This document shows positions 1 through 8,881 of a DNA stretch of 64,000 bases, in pieces; position 1 is the stretch's first letter, and each line of letters starts with the position of its first letter. A program made the position numbers and the translations under genes. The notes under the pieces were generated by a model that was given only the letters and a program-made list of their open reading frames with translations, had not been told where the DNA came from and did no database searches. This DNA comes from Mannheimia granulomatis (GTDB lineage Bacteria; Pseudomonadota; Gammaproteobacteria; Enterobacterales; Pasteurellaceae): positions 1,550,001 to 1,614,000 of the forward strand of contig NZ_CP015030.1 in NCBI RefSeq assembly GCF_011455695.1, read 5' to 3'.

Positions 1-1
1 C

Positions 2-1066
2 GCCAAAGCGACTCGCAAAGAGTTTAGCGAAGGCATTGTGGCACACGGCACGGACGCACTGCGTTTCACTTTAACAGCCCTTGCGAGCAACGGCCGAGAC
101 ATCAACTGGGATATGAAACGCCTCGAAGGCTACCGCAACTTCTGCAACAAATTGTGGAATGCAAGCCGTTATGTGCTGACTAATGACAAACTGGATTTAA
201 GTGAAGGCGAGGTGGAATTTAGCCTTGCAGACCGTTGGATTGAGAGCCAATTCAACCGCACGGTGGAAACTTTCCGTACTGCACTCTCCCAATACCGTTT
301 CGACTTAGTGGCAAATGCAATCTACGAGTTCACTTGGGATCAATTCTGCGACTGGTACTTGGAGCTGACCAAACCGATCTTCTTCAAAGGCACAGACGCA
401 CAACGCCGTGGTGCAAGCCGCACGTTGGTGAATGTGTTGGAAAAATTACTGCGTTTAATCCACCCAGTGATGCCGTTCATCACCGAAGAGATCTGGCAGA
501 AAGTGAAAGGCTTTGTCGGCATTGAAGCGGATACGATTATGTTGCAAAAATTCCCGCAATTTGACCCGCTTGCAATTGATGAGGCGGCCGAAAACCAAAT
601 CAACTTCATTAAAGAAGTGATTGTGGCAGTGCGTAATATCCGTGCGGAAAGCAATATCGCCCCAAGCAAAGGTTTAGACCTGATCGCACGCAACTTCTCG
701 GCGGATGAAGTGGCTATTCTCAATGCCAACGAAGTATTGCTCAAATCGATGGCGAAACTCGATAGCGTGAAAGTGCTGGAAAATGGCGAGAACGCACCGC
801 TATCGGTGGCGAAATTGGTAGCAAACGGCGAGATCTTGATCCCAATGGCAGGCTTTATCAATAAAGAAGCTGAGTTATCTCGTTTAAGCAAAGAGATGGA
901 TAAACTTAAAGGTGAGGTCGCTCGTATAGAAGGCAAACTCTCCAACGAAGCCTTTGTTGCCAAAGCCCCAGAGCAAGTGATTGCCAAAGAACGGGAGAAA
1001 ATGCAAGAGTATCTCAGTGGTTTAGAGAAATTGCAGGTGCAATATCAAGAAATTGAAGCACTCTAA
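2..1066 (+). CDS. valS: Valine--tRNA ligase, C-terminal part (partial)
   Basis: This is the 3' end of the class I aminoacyl-tRNA synthetase that charges tRNA-Val. The reading frame is open from the window edge, so the 5' part lies outside. The GTG at 38 is internal. The visible part has the end of the catalytic region ([20 protein letters not shown], characteristic of ValRS), then the anticodon-binding helical domain, then a charged C-terminal coiled coil (about the last 65 residues, [20 protein letters not shown]...) that is typical of ValRS and contacts the tRNA. It ends just before a repeat and a terminator shared with the convergent gnd. No defects were seen. Confidence 0.97.
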   Translation, partial: AKATRKEFSEGIVAHGTDALRFTLTALASNGRDINWDMKRLEGYRNFCNKLWNASRYVLTNDKLDLSEGEVEFSLADRWIESQFNRTVETFRTALSQYRFDLVANAIYEFTWDQFCDWYLELTKPIFFKGTDAQRRGASRTLVNVLEKLLRLIHPVMPFITEEIWQKVKGFVGIEADTIMLQKFPQFDPLAIDEAAENQINFIKEVIVAVRNIRAESNIAPSKGLDLIARNFSADEVAILNANEVLLKSMAKLDSVKVLENGENAPLSVAKLVANGEILIPMAGFINKEAELSRLSKEMDKLKGEVARIEGKLSNEAFVAKAPEQVIAKEREKMQEYLSGLEKLQVQYQEIEAL

Positions 1067-1072
1067 TTGAAT

Positions 1073-1178
1073 ACAAGCGGTCGGAATTTTGTAAAATTTT
1101 GCACAAACGCTTGCGTTTGAACGTCGGCTCTGCCGACGGCACGAAGTGCGAGCGTAGCGAGTAAAAATCTGACCGCTT
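1073..1178. repeat. USS-bounded multi-hairpin repeat, copy A
   Basis: The element starts with the uptake signal ACAAGCGGT (1073-1081) and ends with its inverted partner GACCGCTT. Between them are short palindromes in a row: AAACGCTTGCGTTT, CGTCGGCTCTGCCGACG and GCACGAAGTGC. A nearly identical 106-bp copy lies inverted at 7785-7890, and a diverged one at 23071-23198. It lies between convergent valS and gnd, so it may act in transcription termination or as a mobile palindromic unit. Confidence 0.85.
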
Positions 1179-1193
1179 TACTTCGAATAAATA

Positions 1194-1224
1194 AAAGCCA
1201 CTTAATTTGAAATTAAGTGGCTTT
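1194..1224. terminator. Bidirectional terminator between valS and gnd
   Basis: Perfect inverted repeat with arms AAAGCCACTTAATTT and AAATTAAGTGGCTTT. The A-rich left flank gives a U-rich tail for the minus-strand gnd transcript, and the plus-strand side continues TTTAAATATTTT. Confidence 0.85.
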
Positions 1225-1235
1225 AAATATTTTAT

Positions 1236-2690
1236 TTAAACATCATAAGTGGTTGAAGCGGTGTTACCGCCACGGCCTGTCCAGTTAGTATGGAAGAACT
1301 CGCCGCGTGGTTTATCAGTACGCTCATAAGTATGAGCACCGAAGTAATCACGTTGAGCTTGGAGTAAGTTTGCAGGTAAGCGATCTGAAGTATAACCATC
1401 TAAGAAAGTAATAGCAGATGCCATACATGGCACAGGTAAACCGATTTCAATTGATTTTACCACTACTTTACGCCAATCTGCCAAGCAGTTTTCTAAGATA
1501 TCTTTGAAGTATGGGTCAGAGCCTAAGAACACTAAATATGGGTTCGCTTCATATGCATCACGAATGTTGCCTAAGAAACGACTGCGAATAATACAACCTT
1601 CACGCCATAATAATGCCGTGCCACCGTAGTTAATATCCCAACCGAATTGTTCAGAAGCTTCACGAATCAGCATAAAGCCTTGTGCATAAGAGATAATTTT
1701 TGAAGCCAGTAATGCACGGCGAACTGCTTCCACCCACTCTTTTTTATCACCTTCAACTTTACCGATCTCTTTATTGAACAATCTTGAAGCTGCCAAACGT
1801 TGATCTTTGAAAGCAGAAACACAACGAGCAAATACCGATTCTGTAATCAAAGTTAATGGAATACCGAAATCAAGTGCGTTAATTCCCGTCCATTTACCTG
1901 TTCCTTTCTGACCTGCGGTATCAAGGATTTTTTCTACCAATGGCTCACCATCTTCATCTTTATAGGCAAGAATATCGGTGGTAATATCAACTAAATAGCT
2001 GTCTAACTCGGTATTTTTCCATTCTTTGAAGATTTCATGCATCTCATCATAGCTTAAGCCTAAACCGTCTTTTAAGAACTGATAAGCTTCACAGATTAAC
2101 TGCATATCACCGTACTCAATACCATTGTGCACCATTTTTACAAAGTGACCTGCACCATCACGACCAACCCAATCACAGCAAGGTTCGCCCTGTTCGGTTT
2201 TGGCTGAAATCGCTTGGAAAATCGGTTTCACATGTGGCCACGCAGATTCATCACCACCCGGCATAATAGATGGTCCGTGGCGAGCGCCTTCTTCACCACC
2301 AGAAACACCGGAGCCAATAAAGCGAATGCCTTTTTCTGCTAAAGCTTGCACACGACGATTAGTATCCGGATAATTTGAGTTACCGCCATCAATGATGATG
2401 TCACCTTCTTCTAAATGTGGCACTAACGCCTCAATAAACTGATCCACTACCTCACCGGCACGTACCATAAGCATTACACGGCGTGGTTTTTCTAACTTAG
2501 CGGCTAAATCTTCCAGAGAATAAGCACCGATAATATTAGTACCTTTTGCCGGACCTTCTAAGAACTCATCCACCTTTGAAGTCGTGCGGTTATACGCTAC
2601 AACTTTAAAGCCGTTGTCGTTCATATTCAAAATTAAGTTTTGGCCCATTACCGCTAAACCGATAACGCCGATGTCGCCTTTTACTGACAT
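1236..2690 (-). CDS. gnd: 6-phosphogluconate dehydrogenase (decarboxylating)
   Basis: Oxidises 6-phosphogluconate to ribulose 5-phosphate and CO2 with NADP+, the third step of the oxidative pentose-phosphate pathway. The protein has 484 residues, full length for the family. It has an N-terminal Rossmann motif (GLAVMGQNLILNM), the substrate signature IGSGVSGGEEGARHGPSIMPGG around residues 126-147, the catalytic-lysine segment HFVKMVHNGIEYGDMQ, and the C-terminal tail HTNWTGRGG. It is the last gene of the zwf-pgl-(racemase relic)-gnd cluster on this strand, so the first and third pathway enzymes are encoded together. The start is preceded by AGGAGAAAACA, a good ribosome-binding site. Confidence 0.98.
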   Translation of the reverse strand: MSVKGDIGVIGLAVMGQNLILNMNDNGFKVVAYNRTTSKVDEFLEGPAKGTNIIGAYSLEDLAAKLEKPRRVMLMVRAGEVVDQFIEALVPHLEEGDIIIDGGNSNYPDTNRRVQALAEKGIRFIGSGVSGGEEGARHGPSIMPGGDESAWPHVKPIFQAISAKTEQGEPCCDWVGRDGAGHFVKMVHNGIEYGDMQLICEAYQFLKDGLGLSYDEMHEIFKEWKNTELDSYLVDITTDILAYKDEDGEPLVEKILDTAGQKGTGKWTGINALDFGIPLTLITESVFARCVSAFKDQRLAASRLFNKEIGKVEGDKKEWVEAVRRALLASKIISYAQGFMLIREASEQFGWDINYGGTALLWREGCIIRSRFLGNIRDAYEANPYLVFLGSDPYFKDILENCLADWRKVVVKSIEIGLPVPCMASAITFLDGYTSDRLPANLLQAQRDYFGAHTYERTDKPRGEFFHTNWTGRGGNTASTTYDV

Positions 2691-2781
2691 TGTTTTCTCC
2701 TGTTAGTTTTGATTCTGTGCAAGCGATTAAATTTACTCGCTTGTAAATATGATTTCGCACTTTAATTAATGCCGAAATTTA

Positions 2782-3471
2782 TTACTCTAAAATAAAATCT
2801 ACCGCCATTTGGCTATGTAATTCCGCTGTATCAAAAAATGGCAAATGGCAATCTTTCTGCTGAATTAATAAACCGATTTCAGTACAGCCTAAAATTACAC
2901 CTTCTGCTCCTAATAAAGCCAAATGTTCAATAGCTTTAAGGTAAAAATCTTTCGAACTTTGCTCAATTTTTCCCAAGCATAATTCATCAAAAATAATCCG
3001 ATGAATCTCTTTTTGAACCTTTTCATTAGGCACAATCGGCGTAATGCCACGTGCCATTAAGCCGTCAAGGTAAAAATTATCGCCCATCGTAAATTAAGTG
3101 CCAAGTAACGCTGCTTTGCGAATTCCCTTCTGCTTAATATTTTCAGCAACACAATCTAAAATATGTAAAAATGGGACAGCAGTATTTTCAGTTATTTGAT
3201 TTGCTACCTTATGCATGGTATTGGTTGCCAACAAAATACCGTCTGCCCCCGCTTGTTCGAGCAATTGAGCTTGTTCGCTTAAAATCTCACCGGCTTTTTG
3301 CCAGTTACCTTGCTTTTGGCATTGAGCGATTTCCTCAAAATTCACACTCGACATTAAAATCTTCGCACTTGAATTTCCACCCAATGCTTGATTCACCGCA
3401 CGGTTAATATTCACATAATACGAAACCGTACTTTCCGGACTCATTCCGCCTAAAATGCCAAGTGTTTTCAT
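2782..3471 (-). pseudogene. Aspartate/glutamate racemase family protein, broken by an in-frame stop
   Basis: Two open stretches (3471-3094 and 3087-2782) in the same frame are separated by a single TAA codon at 3096-3094. Together they make one ~229-residue protein of the Asp/Glu racemase family. The N-terminal half starts MKTLGILGGMSPESTVSYY and contains the first catalytic-cysteine position neighbourhood as LLATNTMHK (Asn-Thr-Met where the family has Asn-Thr-x-His-K-like sequence). The C-terminal half has the second catalytic cysteine in GVILGCTEIGLL. The stop falls in LLGT-stop-FTM, where relatives have Lys or Arg, so one base change (AAA to TAA) would explain it. The 3' half has no decay, so the lesion looks recent. 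Stop readthrough or a sequencing error cannot be excluded. Confidence 0.85.
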
Positions 3472-3485
3472 ATTCTTTTCTTTTT

Positions 3486-4184
3486 CTATAAAAACTTTGC
3501 TGCATCACTATCCAAATACCACTCCGTTACCCCATTTTTGGCCTGAATTTTGGCTGCCGGGTAAGGTAAATTTTCTGCCGGTGTGGTTTGGATTTCTTTT
3601 AAAATCTCTGCTTTTGCCGCACCTGTTACCAAATAAGTAATGCGTTTAGCTTTTTCAATTAGTAAAGCAGTTTTAGAAATACGAATTTGCCCTGTTTCTG
3701 GGTGTTTAGCAATTACTGCGACGTTTTGATCCGCAAAATCGGTTTGGTTTGGGAAAAGTGAAGCTGTGTGCCCATCATTCCCCATTCCTAAAATAATCCA
3801 ATCAAATTCTAGATTTGGCACACAAGCGGTCAATTCTTGCGAAAATCTTGCAAGTTCTTGTTCCACACTTTCCTCGCCACGAATGCGGTGGATATTTTCT
3901 GCTGGGATTTCGATGTGGTCGAATAACAATTTTTGTACTTCGCCATAATTGCTTTCCGAATCGGTTGGGTGAACCATACGATCATCCCCCCACCAGAAAT
4001 GCAAGTTTTGCCATTGAATTTCAGTATTGAATGGAGATTGCGCTAAAGTTTTAAACAGTAATTTAGGCGTTGAACCACCCGATAATGAAATATGCACAGG
4101 GCGGTTTTGTTGGCTGTATTCCACAAATTCTTGTGCGATTTGTTCTACCGCAGCTTGGGCGGTTGGGAAAATTTTTGTATTCAT
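3486..4184 (-). CDS. pgl: 6-phosphogluconolactonase
   Basis: Hydrolyses 6-phosphogluconolactone to 6-phosphogluconate, between Zwf and Gnd. The ORF can be extended upstream to 4217, but that part is made of a palindromic repeat. The ATG at 4184 (MNTKIF) has GGA six bases upstream and gives 232 residues, the usual size in Pasteurellaceae. Visible family motifs are HISLSGGSTPKLLF near the N-terminus, WWGDDRMVHPTDSESNYG in the middle and ILGMGNDGHTASLFP. It lies 80 bp downstream of zwf, separated from it by the 66-bp repeat. Confidence 0.95.
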   Translation of the reverse strand: MNTKIFPTAQAAVEQIAQEFVEYSQQNRPVHISLSGGSTPKLLFKTLAQSPFNTEIQWQNLHFWWGDDRMVHPTDSESNYGEVQKLLFDHIEIPAENIHRIRGEESVEQELARFSQELTACVPNLEFDWIILGMGNDGHTASLFPNQTDFADQNVAVIAKHPETGQIRISKTALLIEKAKRITYLVTGAAKAEILKEIQTTPAENLPYPAAKIQAKNGVTEWYLDSDAAKFL

Positions 4185-4193
4185 TTTCATTCC

Positions 4194-4259
4194 GTAGGGT
4201 GAGGCTTGCCCCACCATTGCGATATTGATTGGATAATCGGCGGGGCAAGCCCCTCCTAC
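4194..4259. repeat. 66-bp double-hairpin element (GTAG...CTAC), copy 1
   Basis: The element begins GTAG, then a hairpin GGTGAGGC-TT-GCCCCACC, a 23-base spacer, a second hairpin built on GGGGC-AA-GCCCC, and ends CTAC. Length and layout match the element at 9556-9621, although the stem sequences differ, which points to compensatory change. It lies between zwf and pgl. The layout resembles a BIME made of two inverted REP units, each with the 5' GTAG that RAYT transposases recognise. Confidence 0.75.
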
Positions 4260-4263
4260 AAAT

Positions 4264-5751
4264 TTAAACCTTTTTCTTCATCATTCCAGACGGTTTACGC
4301 CACACTTTGCCATGTCTGGCAATGAGTTTATCAGCCTCTGTTGGCCCCCAAGTACCGGATTCATATTCATATACTCTGCCACGATTCGCTTTGTAATCTA
4401 AAATCGGCTGCACAAATCTCCAACAAGCGTGCACCGCATCAGTACGGGCAAATAAGGTTGCATCACCTTTTAACGCATCCAATAATAAACGTTCATAAGC
4501 AGTTAGAAGGCTTGAAGCTGTGCTTAAATCCGAATAACGGAAATCCATTGAAACTTCTTTTGCCTCAAAGCCGGCACCCGGTTTTTTCAAACCAAATCGC
4601 ATGGAGATGCCTTCATCCGGCTGAACACGGATAACTAATTTATTTTCCGGTGCATTTTGGCTGAATACCGGGTGTGGTGTAGTTTTAAAATGGATCACAA
4701 TTTCAGTCACACGAGTCGGCAAACGTTTACCAGTTCGCACATAGAACGGTACACCCGCCCAACGCCAGTTATCAATTTCACACTTCACTGCCATAAAGGT
4801 TTCAGTATTGGAATCTGCCGGCACGCCTTTTTCTTCTAGGTAGCCAACCACTTCTTCGCCATCAACCGTGCCTCTGCCGTATTGACCTAAAATCACATCG
4901 TTTTTTACATCTTCTTCCGATAACGGATGTAAGCAATGTAATACTTTCGCTACTTCATCACGCATTGAGTTTGCATTAATAATTGCAGGAGGTTCCATCG
5001 CAACCATCGCTAACACTTGCAGCAAATGGTTTTGGAACATATCACGCATTGCCCCTGAATCATCGTAGTAACCACCACGGTCTTCCACACCAATAGATTC
5101 TGCACCGGTAATTTCCACATAATCAATAAAATTGCGGTTCCAAAGTGGTTCAAATAAGCCGTTAGAGAAGCGTAAAACCAGTAAGTTTTGAACGGTTTCT
5201 TTACCTAAATAGTGATCGATACGGTAGATTTGGTGCTCTTCAAAGCATTTATGAATTTGAACGTCTAATTTTTTTGCCGTTTCAATATCATAGCCGAACG
5301 GTTTCTCCACAATAATACGCTTCCAACCAAATTCTTCAGTGGTTAAGCCATGTGCTGCTAAACATTCAGGAATCACACCATATAAGCTTGGTGGTGTTGA
5401 AAGGTAGTAAAGTGTATTACCGCAAGTTTGGTATTTATCGTGCAATTCATCTAGGCGAGGTAATAATTTAGCGTAATCCACTGCATCTGAGGTATTCACA
5501 GCTTGATAGTAAAGGTGCTCGCAAAATTCATCTAATTTTGGACCGCTTGCTTTTTCAAACTTTACCAGAGCATCACGCATTTTTTGGCGAAATAATTCAT
5601 CTGTCAATTCTGAACGAGAAACACCTAATACTGAGAAATGCTCACCGAGTCTTCCGATTTTATATAAATTATAAAGGGCGGGAATTAATTTACGAAAAGT
5701 CAAATCGCCGGAGGCTCCAAAAATGACCACACAACTATTTTCAGCATTCAT
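4264..5751 (-). CDS. zwf: Glucose-6-phosphate 1-dehydrogenase
   Basis: Oxidises glucose 6-phosphate to 6-phosphogluconolactone with NADP+, the entry step of the oxidative pentose-phosphate pathway. The protein has 495 residues, full length. The N-terminal nucleotide-binding loop is [18 protein letters not shown], and the active-site signature is [19 protein letters not shown] with the catalytic His. Other conserved segments include EKPFGYD and RTGKRLP. It is the first gene of the cluster running to pgl and gnd; cysQ lies upstream on the same strand, as in Haemophilus. Confidence 0.98.
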   Translation of the reverse strand: MNAENSCVVIFGASGDLTFRKLIPALYNLYKIGRLGEHFSVLGVSRSELTDELFRQKMRDALVKFEKASGPKLDEFCEHLYYQAVNTSDAVDYAKLLPRLDELHDKYQTCGNTLYYLSTPPSLYGVIPECLAAHGLTTEEFGWKRIIVEKPFGYDIETAKKLDVQIHKCFEEHQIYRIDHYLGKETVQNLLVLRFSNGLFEPLWNRNFIDYVEITGAESIGVEDRGGYYDDSGAMRDMFQNHLLQVLAMVAMEPPAIINANSMRDEVAKVLHCLHPLSEEDVKNDVILGQYGRGTVDGEEVVGYLEEKGVPADSNTETFMAVKCEIDNWRWAGVPFYVRTGKRLPTRVTEIVIHFKTTPHPVFSQNAPENKLVIRVQPDEGISMRFGLKKPGAGFEAKEVSMDFRYSDLSTASSLLTAYERLLLDALKGDATLFARTDAVHACWRFVQPILDYKANRGRVYEYESGTWGPTEADKLIARHGKVWRKPSGMMKKKV

Positions 5752-5827
5752 CTTTTATATATCCTGTATTTGTTAAAATATTGTTTAATGCTGCAAGATT
5801 ATCATAAAAATTGCTAATGGGAAGCCC

Positions 5828-6631
5828 CTATTTGAATAAAAATATTTTATCCCATTCTTGTTTTTTATCTGCAACCATCAAAAAGTAAGGATTAATTAAT
5901 GTTTCACGCTGATTATAAGTTAATGGCGAAAAATTAAAATCAAAAATAGCTCCTCCGACTTCTTTAAGCAGCACTTCCGCCACGGCGGTATCCCACTCTC
6001 CCGTATCACCAAAACGGATATAACAATCTGCCTTGCCTTCAGCAACCAGCCCAGCTTTTAAGCTGCTTGAACCATATTGCAAAAAGCGTACTCCGCTTTT
6101 TACCAATGCTTGATTTGCTTTATTCGAATGATGCTGACTACCTACCGCAACTACCAACTCATTCTGATTAAAGACAGGTTTTACAAGCGGTCGAATTTTG
6201 CCATTTTCTTGCAAAAATGCACCACCGCCTGCCATTGCGAAATAAAGCTTATCAAGAATCGGGGCATAAATAACACCCAACACAGGCTGATTTTCCTGCA
6301 CTAAACCAATCACAATCGAAAACTGATCTGTTCGGTTAATAAATTGCTGCGTGCCATCTAATGGATCAATAATCCAGTATTCCTGCCATTGACGGCGTTC
6401 TGTTAAGGGAACATCACAGCTCTCTTCCGACAACACCGGCACATTCGGTGTAAGCTGCTGTAAACGCAGGGTAATAAATTGACTAATAAATAAATCTGCT
6501 TCTGTTACCGGTGTGTCATCGGCCTTAATTTTGATCTCAACCGCACGAGCATAAAATTGTTTTAAATGCTCACCGGCTTCCTTAGCAAGAGCGATAATAG
6601 TATCAAGTAATGTTTGATTTAAAGTTTGCAT
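5828..6631 (-). CDS. cysQ: 3'(2'),5'-bisphosphate nucleotidase CysQ
   Basis: Removes the 3'-phosphate of PAP and PAPS, recycling the by-product of sulfate assimilation, and belongs to the Li+-sensitive inositol-monophosphatase fold. The 267-residue protein has the metal-binding motifs DTPVTEADL (about 38-46), LSEES (about 65), the signature WIIDPLDGTQQFINR (about 87-101) and the second metal motif GEWDTAVAEVLL (about 210). The length is normal (E. coli 246). It follows nudE by 23 bases on the same strand and is probably co-transcribed with it. Plasma-membrane association, known for E. coli CysQ, cannot be read from the sequence. Confidence 0.95.
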   Translation of the reverse strand: MQTLNQTLLDTIIALAKEAGEHLKQFYARAVEIKIKADDTPVTEADLFISQFITLRLQQLTPNVPVLSEESCDVPLTERRQWQEYWIIDPLDGTQQFINRTDQFSIVIGLVQENQPVLGVIYAPILDKLYFAMAGGGAFLQENGKIRPLVKPVFNQNELVVAVGSQHHSNKANQALVKSGVRFLQYGSSSLKAGLVAEGKADCYIRFGDTGEWDTAVAEVLLKEVGGAIFDFNFSPLTYNQRETLINPYFLMVADKKQEWDKIFLFK

Positions 6632-6654
6632 AATTGCCTCCGAAAGGCTTATTT

Positions 6655-7194
6655 TTATTTTAAATAATCTCTTAGCATAAACAATGCGGACAAATTTCTG
6701 GCTTCCGCAAAATGTACATCAGCCAATAGTTCATCAATTTTATCAAGTGGATAACGTACAATTTCTAAAGGCTCCGGTTCATCACCCTCTAATTGAGAGG
6801 GGTATAAATCTTCCGCCACAAACACGTGCATTAAGCCATACATATGGCTTGGGCCACTATAAAGTGAACGCAAAAATGCCAGTTTTCTTGCCCCGAAACC
6901 AATTTCTTCCTGCAATTCTCGATTCGCACTTTCAATCGGATCTTCACCTGAATCAACAATTCCTTTCGGAAAACTCAATTCATAACGCTCAGAGCCTACC
7001 GCATACTCTTTAATGAAAATCAGCTCATTATTTTGGATAGGTATCACTAACACAGAAGAACGGCGTTGCGGCGTTAAACGCTCATAAGTCCGCTCCTCTC
7101 CGTTTGAAAAACGCAAATCAACTGCTTGCACCTCAAAAATGTGAGTTTTTGCAATAGTTGCAATGTTTAAAATTTTAGGAAGTTGCTTGGTCAT
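6655..7194 (-). CDS. nudE: ADP compounds hydrolase NudE (Nudix family)
   Basis: Nudix hydrolase that cleaves ADP-ribose, Ap3A, NADH and similar ADP-linked compounds. The 179-residue protein has a full Nudix box at about residues 76-98, GIVDSGEDPIESANRELQEE followed by IGF, including the metal-binding REL-QEE core. Length and order match E. coli NudE (186 residues), and the neighbour hslR on the opposite strand is also conserved with nudE in enterobacteria. Confidence 0.93.
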   Translation of the reverse strand: MTKQLPKILNIATIAKTHIFEVQAVDLRFSNGEERTYERLTPQRRSSVLVIPIQNNELIFIKEYAVGSERYELSFPKGIVDSGEDPIESANRELQEEIGFGARKLAFLRSLYSGPSHMYGLMHVFVAEDLYPSQLEGDEPEPLEIVRYPLDKIDELLADVHFAEARNLSALFMLRDYLK

Positions 7195-7280
7195 GTTATC
7201 TCACCTTTTTGAGTTATTTTAGTTGAAAAATCAGACTTTATCTCTATTATTCTTACATTGTTTTGATTTTAGGACAGAAA

Positions 7281-7691
7281 ATGAAAAATAAAAGTGAAAA
7301 ACACGACAGCGAAGTCCGTTTAGATAAGTGGCTCTGGGCGGCTCGTTTCTACAAAACCCGCTCTATTGCAAAAGCAATGATTGAAGGCGGAAAAGTGCAT
7401 TACAACGGGCAGCGTGCGAAAGTCAGCAAAGCTGTCGAAATCGGGGCAATTATCAAGCTTCGCCAAGGCAATGAAGAAAAAGAGGTAGAAGTGCTTGCCT
7501 TAAGCGACCAACGCCGTGGCGCACCCGAGGCACAATTGCTCTACCAAGAAACGGAAAAAAGTATTAAACACCGTGAGGCAATGGCATTTGCCCGCAAAGC
7601 CAATGCACTTTCAATGCCTCACCCGGACCGCCGACCAAACAAAAAAGAGCGGCGAGATTTAATTAAATTCAAAGAACAAGAATTTAGCTAA
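7281..7691 (+). CDS. hslR: Ribosome-associated heat shock protein Hsp15
   Basis: S4-domain RNA-binding protein that binds free 50S subunits carrying a stalled nascent chain and helps recycle them. The ATG at 7281 has AGGA (7271-7274) upstream and gives 136 residues (E. coli 133); the longer ORF from 7263 has no better signal. The S4 domain covers about residues 9-70 (RLDKWLWAARFYKTRSIAKA then GGKVHYNGQRAK), and the C-terminal tail is rich in Lys and Arg. The next plus-strand gene is hslO, as in E. coli. Confidence 0.95.
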   Translation: MKNKSEKHDSEVRLDKWLWAARFYKTRSIAKAMIEGGKVHYNGQRAKVSKAVEIGAIIKLRQGNEEKEVEVLALSDQRRGAPEAQLLYQETEKSIKHREAMAFARKANALSMPHPDRRPNKKERRDLIKFKEQEFS

Positions 7692-7753
7692 ACCGTTAAA
7701 ATTAACCCTTGTAATTACGAAAATTATCCTTATATTGTGAGGCAGCGAAGCAC

Positions 7754-7777
7754 GGTGGGCAATTTGCTCACCTTTTT
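7754..7777 (+). terminator. Terminator after hslR
   Basis: Stem GGTGGGC / GCTCACC with a five-base loop (one G-T pair), followed by TTTTT. It lies 60 bases after the hslR stop, so hslO probably has its own promoter. Confidence 0.7.
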
Positions 7778-7784
7778 AATTTTT

Positions 7785-7890
7785 ACAAGCGGTGATTTTT
7801 TACTCGCTACGCTCGCACTTCGTGCCGTCGGCAGAGCCGACGTTCAAACGTAAGCGTTTGTGCAAAATTTTACCAAAAACCGACCGCTTG
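7785..7890. repeat. USS-bounded multi-hairpin repeat, copy B (inverted relative to copy A)
   Basis: 106 bp, nearly identical to the reverse complement of 1073-1178. It runs from ACAAGCGGT at 7785 to GACCGCTTG at 7890, with the same internal palindromes (GCACTTCGTGC, CGTCGGCAGAGCCGACG). It sits in the hslR-hslO gap and ends 16 bases before the hslO start codon. Confidence 0.85.
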
Positions 7891-7906
7891 CAAACTAGGA
7901 AACACA

Positions 7907-8800
7907 ATGAACTATACCAAAGACAACGACAAACTTTACCGCTACTTATTCAAAGAACGAGCAGTGCGTGGCGAATGGGTGCGTTTAAACAACACCTTTA
8001 CCGAAACCTTGAACACCCACCACTACCCAAAAGCAGTGCAAAATTTATTGGGCGAAATGCTAGTTGCCACCAGCCTTTTAACCGCCACAATGAAATTTAA
8101 CGGTACAATCACCGTGCAAATTCAGGGCGATGGTCCGTTAAAATTAGCGGTAGTAAACGGAAACGATCAGCAACAACTACGAGCCTTAGCTCGAGTTCAG
8201 GCAGAGGTTGCCGATAATGCCACGCTTTCAGAAATGATTGGCAACGGCGTGCTGGTAATTTCGATTATCCCAACCGATGGCGAACGCTACCAAGGCGTGA
8301 TTGCCCTCGACAAACCGACTATTCGTGAATGTTTGGAAGATTATTTTGAACGCTCGGAACAGCTTAAAACGCATCTGATTATCCGCAACGGCGAATATGA
8401 AGGCAAAGTGGTGGCAGGCGGAATGCTACTGCAAATTATGCCGGACGGCACAGGCTCTCGTGATGATTTCGAGCATTTAGCCACGCTGACTGAAACGGTA
8501 AAAGACGAAGAATTATTCGGCTTAGAAGCCGAAGAGCTACTCTACCGCCTCTACCACGAAGAACAAGTGGAGGTCTATCCGCCACAAGAAACCGAATTCA
8601 AATGCGGCTGCTCAAGAGAACGCTCCAGCTCGGCATTGTTACTTGTGCCGGCAGAGGAAATTGATGAAATGTTAGCCGAAAAACAGGGCGTGATTGATAT
8701 GCAATGCGAATGTTGCGGTACCCAATATTTCTTCGACAAAGCAGCCATTGAGAGCTTTAGAGAAGAGGCGGAAAAATTAAGCTCATTAGGCTTAAATTAA
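7907..8800 (+). CDS. hslO: 33 kDa redox-regulated chaperone Hsp33
   Basis: Cytoplasmic holdase activated by oxidation, when its zinc-binding cysteines form disulfides and the linker unfolds. The 297-residue protein matches the family (E. coli 292). The four zinc cysteines are in the C-terminal part, as FKCGCSRER (CxC, about residues 232-236) and MQCECCGTQYFF (CxxC plus an extra Cys, about 265-270). An N-terminal chaperone core precedes them, with QIQGDGPLKLAVVNG. It follows hslR, and the genes converge with hisIE across a USS-pair terminator. Confidence 0.97.
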   Translation: MNYTKDNDKLYRYLFKERAVRGEWVRLNNTFTETLNTHHYPKAVQNLLGEMLVATSLLTATMKFNGTITVQIQGDGPLKLAVVNGNDQQQLRALARVQAEVADNATLSEMIGNGVLVISIIPTDGERYQGVIALDKPTIRECLEDYFERSEQLKTHLIIRNGEYEGKVVAGGMLLQIMPDGTGSRDDFEHLATLTETVKDEELFGLEAEELLYRLYHEEQVEVYPPQETEFKCGCSRERSSSALLLVPAEEIDEMLAEKQGVIDMQCECCGTQYFFDKAAIESFREEAEKLSSLGLN

Positions 8801-8813
8801 GCCATCTAGCTAA

Positions 8814-8879
8814 ACAAGCGGTCAAAATTCGATAATTTTTTGCAATTTGCAAAATCTTTCAAAAATTTGACCGCTTGCA
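8814..8879. terminator. USS-pair terminator between hslO and hisIE
   Basis: Inverted uptake signals ACAAGCGGTCAAAAT and ATTTGACCGCTTGC form a long stem separated by an A/T-rich loop containing TTTGCAAAATC. It lies between convergent genes, so it can serve both, and it is typical of how this family places paired USS at gene ends. Confidence 0.7.
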
Positions 8880-8881
8880 TT

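Noticed and set aside
340-987. 215-codon ORF opposite valS
   Set aside because: Complement shadow of valS; Ser/Ala-rich composition typical of antisense frames.
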